In this document: one piece after another, positions 10,614 to 20,667 of the stretch
Layout: each line of letters opens with the position of its first letter
Position numbering within the stretch: the stretch's first letter is position 1
From: Marsupella aquatica
Lineage: Eukaryota; Marchantiophyta
Reading direction: 5' to 3'
Assembly: GCA_973895155.1 (NCBI GenBank)
Contig: OZ316891.1
Location: 23,622,001-23,686,000 of the forward strand
DNA: 64,000 bases
Program-made: the position numbers and the translations under genes
The notes under the pieces: generated by a model
What the model was told of the DNA's origin: nothing
The model's database searches: none
What the model saw: the letters and a program-made list of their open reading frames with translations, nothing else

Positions 10614-11945
10614 TCACCGACACTGAGGACACAACCATGATCCACTAGGAATCACCTGCAATGGTGGTGTCAAACATGACATGTGCCATCCTCTAGAACA
10701 CTTATCACAAATCAACATAGTAGCTGCTCCTTGAGCAAATCCACACAACATACATTTCAAGCCAGCACAAACATGTGCCAAGCTTGGATCTACTGTACCA
10801 TCAATGTTGGGAAGGTGACATGGTGCACAATTGCGCACATGATCCTTCCAAACCATACCATCGCGTCCCTCCAACATCAGGACACCAGAAGGCAACACTT
10901 CATGCACACGTAAGATTGTCCGGCCTGCGGTCACATCAAGTGTCGTGGGTGCTGTCTGCTGCAAATAAATATAATCACCAGGATGAAATTGCCGAATGCT
11001 TGCACGATAACCTCCTCCACGAATAGTGGCATACCTCAAAGTATCACAATGTTGGGCAATGGCAAGGTTGTCGAAAGCCATGGGCATCACTCTCTGAAAT
11101 ACCCGTGCTCTCTCTGAACACACCTTGATCCAAACATCAGGATCATCCAAGTTCACAACTGATGCAGCATCATGACGAATAGCTGCTGGCAAATCTGGCT
11201 CTCTACCATAGAGCAAAAAGTAAGGTGAGAAGGATGCAAGTGATGCTTGCCGACTGAAACGGTAGCCCATAGCTAACCAAGGTAGCTGGAGATCCCAATC
11301 TCCCAGATGACCAACCTGCAAGCCATACTTACGCAATCCTCTCTTCACAGTTTGCACAACTCTCTCAGCTAATCCATCTGCCTCAGGATGATCACGAGAG
11401 GTAGTATGATGATCAATCAGAGCTTGTTCACACAAACTCTCAAAATCTCCACGGAACTCAGTTCCCTGATCAGTCAACACCTCAGCTGGTGCTCCAAAAT
11501 GATTGAGTACACGATCCAAAAATGTAGCAGCAACTCCTCCACTGGCTTTATCTGGCAACGCCACTAACTCAATCCACTTGGAGAAGTGCTCCACCATGAC
11601 CAAAACATACCGATTATGACGCTGGGTAAGAGGTAATGGACCAGCAAAATCCAAACTCCAACGATATCCCAAACCCATGATCGGCAACGGGTGCAACTGG
11701 GGAGTGGGAGCATTAAATGATGCTCTCACTCTATCACATACCACACACTTAGCTATCAACTACTGGACATGAGTGTGCATACCACGCCACCAATATTGTG
11801 TCTGCAGCAAGCTGTAAGTGCGCTTTACACCAAAGTGACCCAACTCCTCGTGCGCATGTCGCACCAAATGTACTCTCTGTGATGGTTTTGGGACCACCAA
11901 CACTCTACCATCATGCAGTACTCTCAAAAGATGGTTTCCCTCCCA
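10614..11945 (-). CDS. Ty3-A integrase with C-terminal PHD finger
   Basis: Minus strand, broken by a TAG near 11760 (HVQ-stop-LIAK, probably CAG). The first part has the zinc-binding H-x-H and C-x2-C of gypsy integrases (HAHEELGHFG, CVVCDRV). The core has Asp in SLDFAGP, Asp in LTDQGTEF and Glu in PEADGLAERV, all intact. After the core is an SH3-like basic segment. The last about 50 residues are a C4-H-C3 PHD finger: C-ML-C near 10760, CDKC, then H and C in GWHMSC, and a closing CPQC. PHD fingers commonly read histone H3 tails. Here the finger would steer integration toward marked chromatin, as chromodomains do in other gypsy lineages; that role is inferred. Confidence 0.85.
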
Positions 11946-12557
11946 TCAAAACCTCTTGGCTCTTTGTAGAACCCTGTCACGTTCGTTGGCATCAACACTG
12001 CCAACAATAGAACCACTGTGCAGATATTCCAACACTCTCACATCATTGTGAATATCTTGCTGTCCAGAAGTTACCTCACCAACATCCACATCTGAAGACT
12101 CATCATCCACTCCATCCAATGAGGTAGAGTCCACAGATCCACTGTATGCTGGCACCCAACAAAGAAAGGCAGATGCATGCCATCCTGGCACCATCTCCTT
12201 ATCTGACTCATCATGCCATCTGGCTCCAGTCTCATCCTGCTGACTGGTACATGGATTGCGGCTTAATCCATCTGCATCCAAGTTCACTTTTCCAGGCCTA
12301 TGCACCACCTGGAAATCATACTCCTGTAACAACAATGCCCATCGTGCAAGCTTCCCTGTAAGCTTGTCAGACTCCATTAACCACTTAAGAGGCTGATGAT
12401 CAGTGATCAAGGTAAAGGGGTTACCAAACAAGTAGCAACGAAAGTGTGCAACAACCCACACTGCTGCCAAACACTCTCCCTCATAAGAGCTATACTTAGC
12501 CTCTGCTGCTGTTTGATCTACTGGCATAAGCCACAACAAACTCATTCCCCTCATCAT
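11946..12557 (-). CDS. Ty3-A RNase H and integrase zinc-finger region
   Basis: Contains the gypsy RNase H signature AEAKYSSYEGECLAAVW, then LITDHQPLKWL and the tail VHRPGKVNLDADGLSR. A linker with acidic stretches leads to LQRAKRF, where a TGA (plus 11946-11948) stops it; the same frame continues into the integrase. It overlaps the previous RT segment by about 60 bases in another frame, so a 1- or 2-base indel lies between 12496 and 12557. Confidence 0.85.
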   Translation of the reverse strand: MMRGMSLLWLMPVDQTAAEAKYSSYEGECLAAVWVVAHFRCYLFGNPFTLITDHQPLKWLMESDKLTGKLARWALLLQEYDFQVVHRPGKVNLDADGLSRNPCTSQQDETGARWHDESDKEMVPGWHASAFLCWVPAYSGSVDSTSLDGVDDESSDVDVGEVTSGQQDIHNDVRVLEYLHSGSIVGSVDANERDRVLQRAKRF

Positions 12558-13586
12558 CCTTCTGAGTTAGCACTGCTCCAAGTCCTACTCCACTCCAATC
12601 AGTGTGGAGCTGAAATGGTCTACCTGAAATGGGTCTTCTCAAAATAGGGGATGATGCCAACCTTTGCTTCAACTCCTGAAAGGCATGCTCTTGGTCATCA
12701 CCCCAAGTCCATTCCTGATCCAACTTAGTGAGTATGGTTAAAGGTTTAGCAAGCTGGCTAAATCCTTTAACATACCTCCTGTAGTAGCTCGCCAATCCCA
12801 AGAATGCACGAACTCTACTCACATCAGTAGGACAAGGAATCTGTGTAATGGCCTCCACTTTAGTCTGCTGTACACCCAATCCCCCTAGGTATATAGTGTG
12901 GCTCAAATACTCAATCTGGTCTTGGAAGAACTTACACTTGCTAGGATGGAGCTTCAACCCATGTGCTCTCAATCTCTCCAATACAGTCTGCAAGTGCTAT
13001 TGATGTTCTTCCATAGTAGAAGAATAGACCAAAATATCATCAATATAACATCTAACAAAATCCAAACTTGCAAGGATTCGATCCATGACTCTCTGGAACT
13101 CAGCTGGTGCATTCTTCAACCAAATGGTAAGAATAACCACTGATACAAACGATCTTTGCCATAAGAATCAATCCCCCAGAATGCTGTCTTGGACCTGTCA
13201 GCATGCCTAATTGAAAGCTGATGGTACCCTGCCCTCAAATCCAATGAACTGAAAACCTTTGCATGCCCCACAGCATCAAAGATCTCCTCAGTTGTGGGCA
13301 TGGCATATCTATCAGATTTTGTCTGGCGATTAATGGGTCTGTAATCACCACACATGCGCCTATCTGTGTAATTGCCATGCACATCCTTCTTGGCTGGCAT
13401 CACTGTGGCAAATGCATACTCCCCATATGAAATCTCCACCAATCTAGCCTCCAACAAATTTTGAGTTCTGCTTTCAATCAGAGCTCTCTCCATGTCACTA
13501 TAACGGTATGGTCTACGAAAGATTGGCGCATCACTAGCCAATTCAATCTGAATACCAGGGCCCTTCAGTGTCCCCAAATCCTTCAT
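12496..13586 (-). CDS. Ty3-A reverse transcriptase, frameshifted
   Basis: Gypsy RT motifs in order: PYRYSDMER, CGDYRPINRQT, FSSLDLRAGYHQ (first Asp), LPFG, then after a 1-base deletion near 13120 KNAPAEFQRVMD, CYIDDILVYS (YIDD active site intact, near 13040), a TAG near 12995 (HQ-stop-HLQTV), and the thumb and connection SRVRAFLGLASYYRRYV. Two lesions inactivate it. It lies downstream of the methyltransferase with no stop codon required between them in an intact copy. Confidence 0.85.
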
Positions 13587-13736
13587 GCTGAATGCAAAAC
13601 AATTCCAATAACTCTTCAGGAATCAATGCATGTGATGTCTCTCCTCCCCTGTTAACTTAGGGCCAAGCTGTGGTTCCCAACTCTCCACCAAATCCCTAAT
13701 ATCTCTTTGTAGGGTAGAAGAGATAGCCGATGATTG

Positions 13737-14302
13737 TTATTTAGCAGTAGATTGAGCAGTCCCTTCCTGCTCAACAATCTGTCCAGCCTTGGCCAATCCT
13801 GCCATAGGTCCATGGACTGTTTGCTCGCCCCCAACTGTGGTCAATACTGTCTCAGTGGACCGCAAGCTCACCAAGGGACAATCAGTAATTCCAGCAGAGC
13901 GCATCTGCAACTGTTCAGCTACTCCCAAGCTGATAATCCAAGTCAAACAATTTAGGTCCATTGCTTGACCAAGAACCTGGCGCCGCAAACCCTCTAACAC
14001 AGAGGCAACTGCAGTGGTGCCAGTCAAAAATCCCATAGCACGCTCTCTCTCATCAGCAGTAGGCTCCACTAACTGCTGGAGAGCTGTGTCCCACACAAGT
14101 CCAGGGCCACCTGCTCTGAATGCATATGAAGCAGAGTGGCTTACAAGAGTGGGTAATGCACAACGTGGGCGCCCAACTGCATTGACCATTGCCAATGGAG
14201 GTCTACCAGGTTGGGTCACACCCTGTGCCCGACGCCTTGGATCCAAAATATCATCCACCACTAAGGCCGGTGAGCGTGGAATGCTGTCAAATGTGCGCTT
14301 CA
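13737..14302 (-). CDS. Ty3-A C5 DNA methyltransferase, C-terminal half
   Basis: Second half of the methyltransferase whose first half is at 30856-31440. Removing element D with one CTTCA copy joins the two in frame: the sequence VLK followed by RTFDSIPR. It carries the variable target-recognition region (RCALPTLVSHSASYAFR), then ERERAMGF (motif IX region) and LGQAMDLNCLTWI (motif X). About 188 residues. Motif order is the normal, unpermuted one. It is followed by a low-complexity linker and the RT. It has no start codon of its own; the ATG at 14303 is made partly of the first base of element D. Confidence 0.8.
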
Positions 14303-14303
14303 T

Positions 14304-14322
14304 GTGACGGGGTCCCCGTCAC
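14304..14322 (+). repeat. Terminal hairpin of element D
   Basis: GTGACGGGG, one T, CCCCGTCAC: a perfect 9-bp stem starting at the second base of the element. C1, C2 and E3 also have a hairpin in their first 22 bases. Confidence 0.85.
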
Positions 14323-14639
14323 TCAAAATCACGAATAATGGTCGCGGAGTGTTGCCGAGCGTAAATAACCATTGTAAATAAGCCGGTTTTTTTTGGTTTT
14401 TTTGTTACGACCGGCATTATCGGTTGCTATGTCCCGGAGGTCTCTACAATTTTGGATATCCTAATAGTTTGGAGGCCTAAGGCTTCCCAGTAAGCCAGGA
14501 TGTTGGGACCTTGAAACTAGGGTCGGTCTAAGTGGACCCCCTGTTTCCCTTAGGCCCTGATTCCCTCTTTCTTTCTTTGAGACCCCAAATAAGGATTAGG
14601 AGGAGTGCTAACCTTTACGGAATAAGGGAAAAGCGAGGG

Positions 14640-15030
14640 CGGCGGAGCCGGGGTACGCTCGGGGATGGGGGGGGTATTAAACCCTCCCGTGAGCCCGTGA
14701 GCGGGGGTGGCTGTGAGAGAGGCTGCCGGGGGAGAAAAATTAAATCCCCAAAAAGGAGAGCGCAGCCGGGACTCCCGCGAGAAGGGGGGAAATGGTGCGG
14801 CGGAGCCGGGGTACGCTCGGGGATGGGGGGGTATTAAACCCTCCCGTGAGCCCGTGAGCGGGGGTGGCTGTGAGAGAGGCTGTCGGGGGAGAAAAATTAA
14901 ATCCCCAAAAAGGAGAGCGCAGCCGGGACTCCCACGAGAAGGGGGGAAATGGCGCGGCGGAGCCGGGGTACACTCGGGGATGGGGGGGGGAATTAAAAAT
15001 TCCCCCTTATGGGGCTCCCGCGAGTGAGGC
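14640..15030 (+). repeat. 157-bp tandem repeat in leader of element D
   Basis: About 2.4 copies; the marker cggagccg falls at 14643, 14801 and 14958. The repeat is GC-rich and includes ccgtgagcccgtgagcggg. Open frames through it on both strands are repeat artefacts. The stretches 14323-14639 and 15031-15403 hold nothing I recognise. Confidence 0.85.
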
Positions 15031-15403
15031 GCAGGAGGGCACCGGGGCGCAAGGCGAAAGGAGGTGTCGGGGGGAATTTTTTTTTGGTTTTTTTTCTTCC
15101 CTTCTTTTCTCCCTCTTTTGCACGACCCTCTCCTTGCCAAAAGCAAAACTTGAGCTCTCTCTCAACACCTTGCCGAAAGCTCTCTCCACCTTCTAATTAT
15201 TTTTGAAGCTCTCTCTCATGGTAGATTGGCGGGGCTTGGTGGCCTGATTCTTCCGGGCATTAGCGGCAGCAGCATGGAGTGGCTTCTGGGGGAATTGAGA
15301 GTAATTGATTGATTGGGATACGGGGGCCGTTTCGGGCCAGGGGATTGACATTGCTACGGGTAACGGGATTTGGTGATTGAGGATTGGATTTCTGGATGCA
15401 TGG

Positions 15404-16852
15404 ATGCTGGATCAACCAGAGTTTAGTGAGGCACGCATTTGGAGATACAAGGCTGCTTACCGTGACTATGTTGAGACATTGATTGCAAGAGAGAGAGAAG
15501 AGAGGGACGCTACGATGAGTACTGGACCGGCAACAAGTCCCGCATCGGTTATGAGGAAGGTTTTCCGTCGAATTTACCCCAAGACCTCTGCCAAGGTGAT
15601 GGAAGATTGCAAAGCTATGTTCCAGGCCGCCGGGCTCACCGACTTCATGAGAGTAGAGATTAGAATCCCTTCGGACAAGAGTTGGAACATTGAGGCCGGG
15701 ATGGAGTTACGTACGGAAGGAATCTACTTTGAATGTCTCCAACGGGTAGTGCCCCATGTGGAGTTAGCTAAGCTTCTGTTCCTGGAGAACCAGTAATTCT
15801 CATTTACACCTCGAAACATAAGGGGAGAGCTCACGTTGACAATGGTGGCCGGTTGGGTGATTAATCCCACCTCCACTACTTCCATTCCTCTTTCCGCTGT
15901 CAAGGATGCTGAGCACAAGGGATTTCTGGCCAAGGTTCATCAACGGGTCCTGGGTAACGTGCAATCTGGGGTGGTGAATGGAGAACATTTCATAGTAGCT
16001 ATGGACATCAAGAACTATCCAGCCCATGTGTACGGATGGTGGTACTACGGGTTGAAGAAGCTATTGGACGCTGATCCCGGGAGTGTGAAATCCGGTGGGG
16101 CTGTACATTTGATGGGGTCATTTTTGCTGGCCAGAGCAGAAGGGTGGATTGTTTCCCCGAGACAGGAAGACTCTGGATCATCCCTTACCACGGAAATTAG
16201 GAGTATTGCCACTACCATCTTGGGGAAACTAACGGAGGGATCAGCGTCGGCAGTGGGGGATGATAATAGAGAGGAAGAAAACCAGGATGAGGACTCCACA
16301 TTGGAGTGGCTTGAATCACTTGTGGGAAATCCGGAGGAGCCCCTGGTCTATGACATTCCTGATGTCTACCTGGCGGAGTTACGGGAATTTCGGGAGGGAG
16401 TCCATGAGGGACTCAAGCTAGTCCACGCATTGAGAGATTCTTTCAAGCAGGCCACCGCTAGAGTAGAGACTTTGGAGCAGAGTGCCCTGTCCATGAAGGA
16501 GGTGATCAAGGCCAAGGAGGAGGCCATTCATGAGAAGGTGAAACTTCTCCAAGCAGCTCACGTAGAGATTTCCAACTTGAAGGGAGCCTTGTCCACCAAG
16601 GCCAAGGAAGCGGAAGAGGTTGGAGTATTGAAACAAGCATTGGCCAAGGAGAAGCAGAATTCTGGAGACATGGTGGAGTTAAGAGCCCAAGTGGGAGCAC
16701 TGCGGGGTCAATTGGTGATCTTTGAGACAAGGGCTAAGAGGAGTGAGGCCTTGAGTCTGGGGAAACGGAAGAGCCCCTGCACACCTAGCTCCACACTTTC
16801 CCCGGATTTGATCTCCAAGGCCATTGAGATGGTGGTGAAGGAAGTCAGTGGG
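15404..16852 (+). CDS. Element D coiled-coil protein, first part
   Basis: Begins at the first ATG of the frame (MLDQPEFSEARIWRY); the frame is open 27 bases further upstream without an ATG. An in-frame TAA at 15794-15796 follows FLENQ, and the same frame continues. The first about 280 residues look globular (GIYFECLQRV, AMDIKNYPAHVYGWWYYGL). An acidic stretch (REEENQDEDS) follows, then a long heptad-rich coiled coil of about 130 residues (VETLEQSALSMKEVIKAKEE onward). It is cut by E1 after KEVSG and resumes at 23904. There is no known catalytic motif. It resembles, in layout only, the proteins of C1 and E1. The function is unknown; a gag-like structural role is a guess. Confidence 0.6.
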
Positions 16853-17084
16853 TGTGGTGCGTCCCATGGCTCCCTAAACCCAAGAAACCCCCCAGCTCAA
16901 GCCGATTCCCGCAGGTTTCACGCTTGGCGAGGCCGTTTCCGCGGCTTAGCGGCATGGGACGCTGCTAACCTTCTACTACTACTATTAACATTTTACACAC
17001 ATATACTGGACAGATCCTTCATCGGGTCATGAGATACGTAGCCGGCCTAATCTAGGCCTTCCCCTGTCTTCCCCTCCGTCTTGT

Positions 17085-17118
17085 TAGGTATGTTTGGATT
17101 CCGCCGCCGGAATGATCC
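17085..17118 (-). other. TTCCG box of E1
   Basis: On the coding strand: TTCCG, GCGG loop, CGGAA, then AAACATACCTA. It lies about 230-265 bp before the 3' end, and its E2 copy is at 59711-59744. The same box is in C1, D and G. The rest of 16853-17764 is non-coding in any frame I can support. Confidence 0.75.
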
Positions 17119-17764
17119 CCAATAGGCTTGGTTAAGCCGCTAAGACCTCTCTCAGCTCGACACATCCAACTCTCACTCCCCTGCTTACTTTCCTTCCTTT
17201 TGGTTGATTTGGGCACTCTTCACACAAGTTAATGCGACACACAAATAGCAAAATGACTCATTCTGACTGAGTCATACCATGCACTTGCCATACAAACAGT
17301 ACATCTCATACACAAGTTCTGCGAACTAAGCCGTGAGGCCAACTCTATTCAGCTCTTAGGCATGAGGAAACATGAATATACACAAGGGTCACTGTATGAC
17401 TAACCGAGAGCTTCTCGTACTACTTGATCCCAGCCCGGCTGGTGCAAACTAAAAACTTGCTAAAGAAGAGGCCCTGAGCTCCCCGCTGCCCAGGTACTTA
17501 TCCTGGTAGTGGATCCGCCATTCTTTGCATCGTAAGCCTAATCTACTTAACAGTAATCTACTTGCCCGAATCTACCTATGTACAGCAAGGCAGGAGCACA
17601 AGTGTTGCTCCTACCAGTGGGACCGCAATCCCACTAAGCTAAGTGTCAGGGCCGCTCCTGGTCCTGACCCTAATCCTAAACTTGGAGATCAGCGCCCGCC
17701 CTGCCCACTCACGCCTCCTCCCTCCACGTCCGCCCTCCCTAAAAGGAACGGCGCCCTTGCACCG

Positions 17765-18279
17765 TCACAACACCGGTGGTGGATCCTTAATGGACGCCCC
17801 CAACGCTTCCTCCTCAGCCACTGCCGTAGGCTCATTCTCTGACAGATTACCTGCCCTTGACTGAGTCAACTCTCCATCGGCCTGATTGGGTCCACCATCG
17901 GCGTCGGCATCGGCTCGGGAATCGGTTACGGCCTTAGCCTCGGCTACGGTCTCCCCGGCCTGCTCAAGAGGCGGATCTGGAATACCGGCCTCATTACTGA
18001 GTAGTTCGGCTTGGGCCGCACCACCCCCACCTGTGATGATAGCGGGATCTATTGCCGTATTCATGCCGGAGGATGGTGCTGGTTCTACCTCCTTGGTCAC
18101 CACGGCTTGTGGAGTCGGATTACTCCTTGACCCTGAAGGTTTCCGCTTTTTCTTCTTTTCTGGTTCGGCAGCTGGTCCCTTCCCCTTCCCACTTACTTCC
18201 GGCACTGGTGCAGTTGGCGCGGCTTTTTCTTCGGCCAGTACCACTCCTGGTAACTTGGTTGCCCCAATTGGAGTTGGGC
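17765..18279 (-). CDS. E1 protein, C-terminal part
   Basis: Continuation of the E1 protein beyond element G. Removing G with one CTGAT copy joins CLSSS to GPTPIG in frame, and E2 shows the uninterrupted version at about 60870-60890. It is low complexity: a basic patch (EKKKKRKPSGSR) that could be a nuclear signal, then an acidic, Ala-rich tail. It ends at a stop at 17765. No domain is recognised. Confidence 0.6.
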
Positions 18280-18589
18280 CTGATTGTCACGCGATTGACA
18301 TGGGTCTTAACACCAAAAACGTCACTATGGGTGCCAAAACCATCTCCTTGTACCTGAGGATCACGAAGGGATGTTGTGAATGCCGGTAAACACCAGTTTA
18401 TGCCCTTAACACCAGACTATCATAGCAAGACTCTATCACACATCACCCAAGCTCAATCCCAAGGAACCGAGGTTGGGGATCAGATCTGCGCTCATGATAG
18501 TTCTGGTGAGAAGGGGTCTTCATATCGGGCCCGTACACACAGGGCCTAGCGCTACGGTGCGCATAGGTCTATACATATGCTTACTGTCA

Positions 18590-18624
18590 TAGGTATGTTT
18601 CTATTCCGCCGCCGGAATGTACCC
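18590..18624 (-). other. TTCCG box of G
   Basis: Coding strand: GGGTACA, then TTCCG-GCGG-CGGAA, then AAACATACCTA. The GGTA and TACC ends can pair outside the inner stem. It lies 305-339 bp before the 3' end of G. Confidence 0.75.
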
Positions 18625-20154
18625 ATAAACCAGTGACTCCTGACTGATTCCCGGCTTAGGGACTTCTAAGCCATTGCCCCACCACTCTGCCATTCCACTC
18701 TCAACAATCAGAGCTATGACAGTCCTCACCTAGCCCGCTTCAATGCACCCGGTACACCTCTCAGTGGCGCTGCTAGTTCCATCATACACTCAGATTGCCT
18801 CACACACACACACATCCATGAGAGAAATGAGGCCTGAGAGGAAAACTCAATTAGATTCAAAGATGTGCACAATAGTTCACTGAGAACACTTGATCCGAAC
18901 ACTAGGGCCGAAGGCTGTCTCCTCCAGATTGTGACGTGCTTGCCCTGCAAGCCCCATGCTTGCCATGCAAGCTCAATCCTGAACTCAACCTCCTTCACTG
19001 CACTTCATTCTTGGGGGCACATACAGATCTCACACCTCCAATTCAGAACGTCAAGTTACGCATGCATAGTTGACTCGACTTCAAAGCTGGTACCAGGCCT
19101 AACGGCGATCTACCCCAGACTGCAATGAGGCCCGACCTCACGCTTGCCCTGCAAGCTCAGCTCTGGCCATAGATCCCTTAGTGCTCTCCACCAGACAAAG
19201 GCCGGGACTCCCCATGGGTCACGTAGCCTTGCCAGACTGAACTGTAAATGCTCCTCCTGCTGCCCCTTAATCAGTACCTCGGCCTCCCTAATGTGCCCAC
19301 CGCAAATCGAATTGAAATCCTCCCCACAGTTTACAATCACCAATACATCACCTATCACCAAGGCTCTGTATCGGGGGAAAAGAACCCAGTTGTGCTGCCC
19401 ACTAGAAAGAGCCACAATCCAGCTCGCAAACCTAGCAACCCGTTGCTGTGAAGCTTGGTTGATTACTCCCTGAGTATAGCACAACCAAGCTCTCCCCAAC
19501 ACGCAGCGTCCAAGTCCAGCCTTGCTTGCACAGAGCTCCTCCCCGCTACTCAGTCTAAGTGAGATCACACAACTGAAGTCCCCCCCTGGCTCTACCGGAG
19601 GGATGCTCTATATACTCTCTCATTGAGCCCAAATGGGTGGATGCTACGCTGCTGGAGCCCCATCCCAGCCCTAATAGAGCTGCCACTATCTCTAACTACT
19701 GAACCCTAACTCGCAACTTTATTTCTATCTCGAATTGGCTATGTACTTCGGATTCGGCCCTCCTCCATAGTTTTCGCGAGCTTGCGCCTCCTCTCCCGAT
19801 TTCTCTATTTAACCATTTTCTGCGTGGATAGCAGCGTTGGAAGCGGCTTGAGCTCCTCTTTCCAACGAGGTCAATTATAGCCGATTTGGTCAAATACACA
19901 GAGAGTTATGCCCCCGTAACCGAGAGGGGGTACTCACTGTTGCGCTAACCCGAGTTACATAGCTAACCCGAGTTCGGCTAACCTAGCTATCCTATCTAAC
20001 CCGAGTAGAGCTAACCCGTGGTCTCGGGTTAGGCCGCTACCCGCTATCCGCTATCCGCTAACCTAGCCTAAGCTGAGCCCGAACCTGAGCTTACCTATGC
20101 TAACCTGAGCCCGAGTTTAGGCTAACCCGAGTTCAATCTAATCCGAACCTAGGT

Positions 20155-20300
20155 TAAGCCTAAGCTGAAGCTGTGCTGACCTAAGCTAAGCTGAAGCCGT
20201 GCTTACCTGAGCTAAGGTGAAGCCGTGCTCACCTGAGCTAAGCTGAAGCCGTGCTTACCTGAGCTAAGCTGAAGCCGTGCTCACATAAGCTAAGCCGTGG
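20155..20300 (+). repeat. 26-bp tandem repeat in G
   Basis: About five copies of a unit like taagctgaagccgtgcttac plus ctgagc. It is preceded at 19940-20150 by looser repeats of 'ctaacccgag'. It lies in the 5' part of G on its coding strand. Confidence 0.8.
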
Positions 20301-20667
20301 TCGAGCTTGGGTTAACCCGAAACTGAAGCCGAATCCGCTAATTCCGGCCATAAGTTAACCCGTCACACTAATCAGGCCGTATCTCTCTTAATACACCTCC
20401 ATTTCCCGAGTGTTTTATATCGATTTTACTCGCCTTGACCAGATCTTTCCAATGCTCTTTACAGATCCGGATTTGGTGACATATTGAAGAGATATGGTCG
20501 TCGACCACCCGCGACATAGTTTTTATTTCCCTACTCTTAACGCCATGATTGCCCTTATTCTTGCCATCTTGCTAATTGTTATGTAATATCAATAGCTACT
20601 CCTTGCATACAGCAACCTACTTAATCAGATTACAAAATAAGGATCATGTCATTGGCGTCACACTGAT

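Larger units (their letters stand above)
18285..20662 (-). mobile_element. Element G: short member of the TTCCG-box class
   Basis: 2,378 bp. Read on the minus strand it starts TGTGACGCCAATG (20662) and ends GCGTGACA (18285). The TSD is CTGAT at 18280-18284 and 20663-20667; E2 keeps the empty site. It has the TTCCG box near its 3' end and a 26-bp tandem repeat near its 5' end. The longest frame, 152 codons on the minus strand at 19110-19568, shows no domain and may not be coding. It is probably a non-autonomous or deleted member, or a long solo LTR. Confidence 0.75.

Noticed and set aside
14550-15146. A 198-codon Pro-rich frame on the minus strand and matching plus-strand frames
   Set aside because: They lie wholly in the 157-bp GC-rich tandem repeat of element D; the peptide repeats with the DNA.
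19110-19568. A 152-codon gene in element G
   Set aside because: No domain, no copy for comparison and ordinary base composition for the region; not supported as coding.
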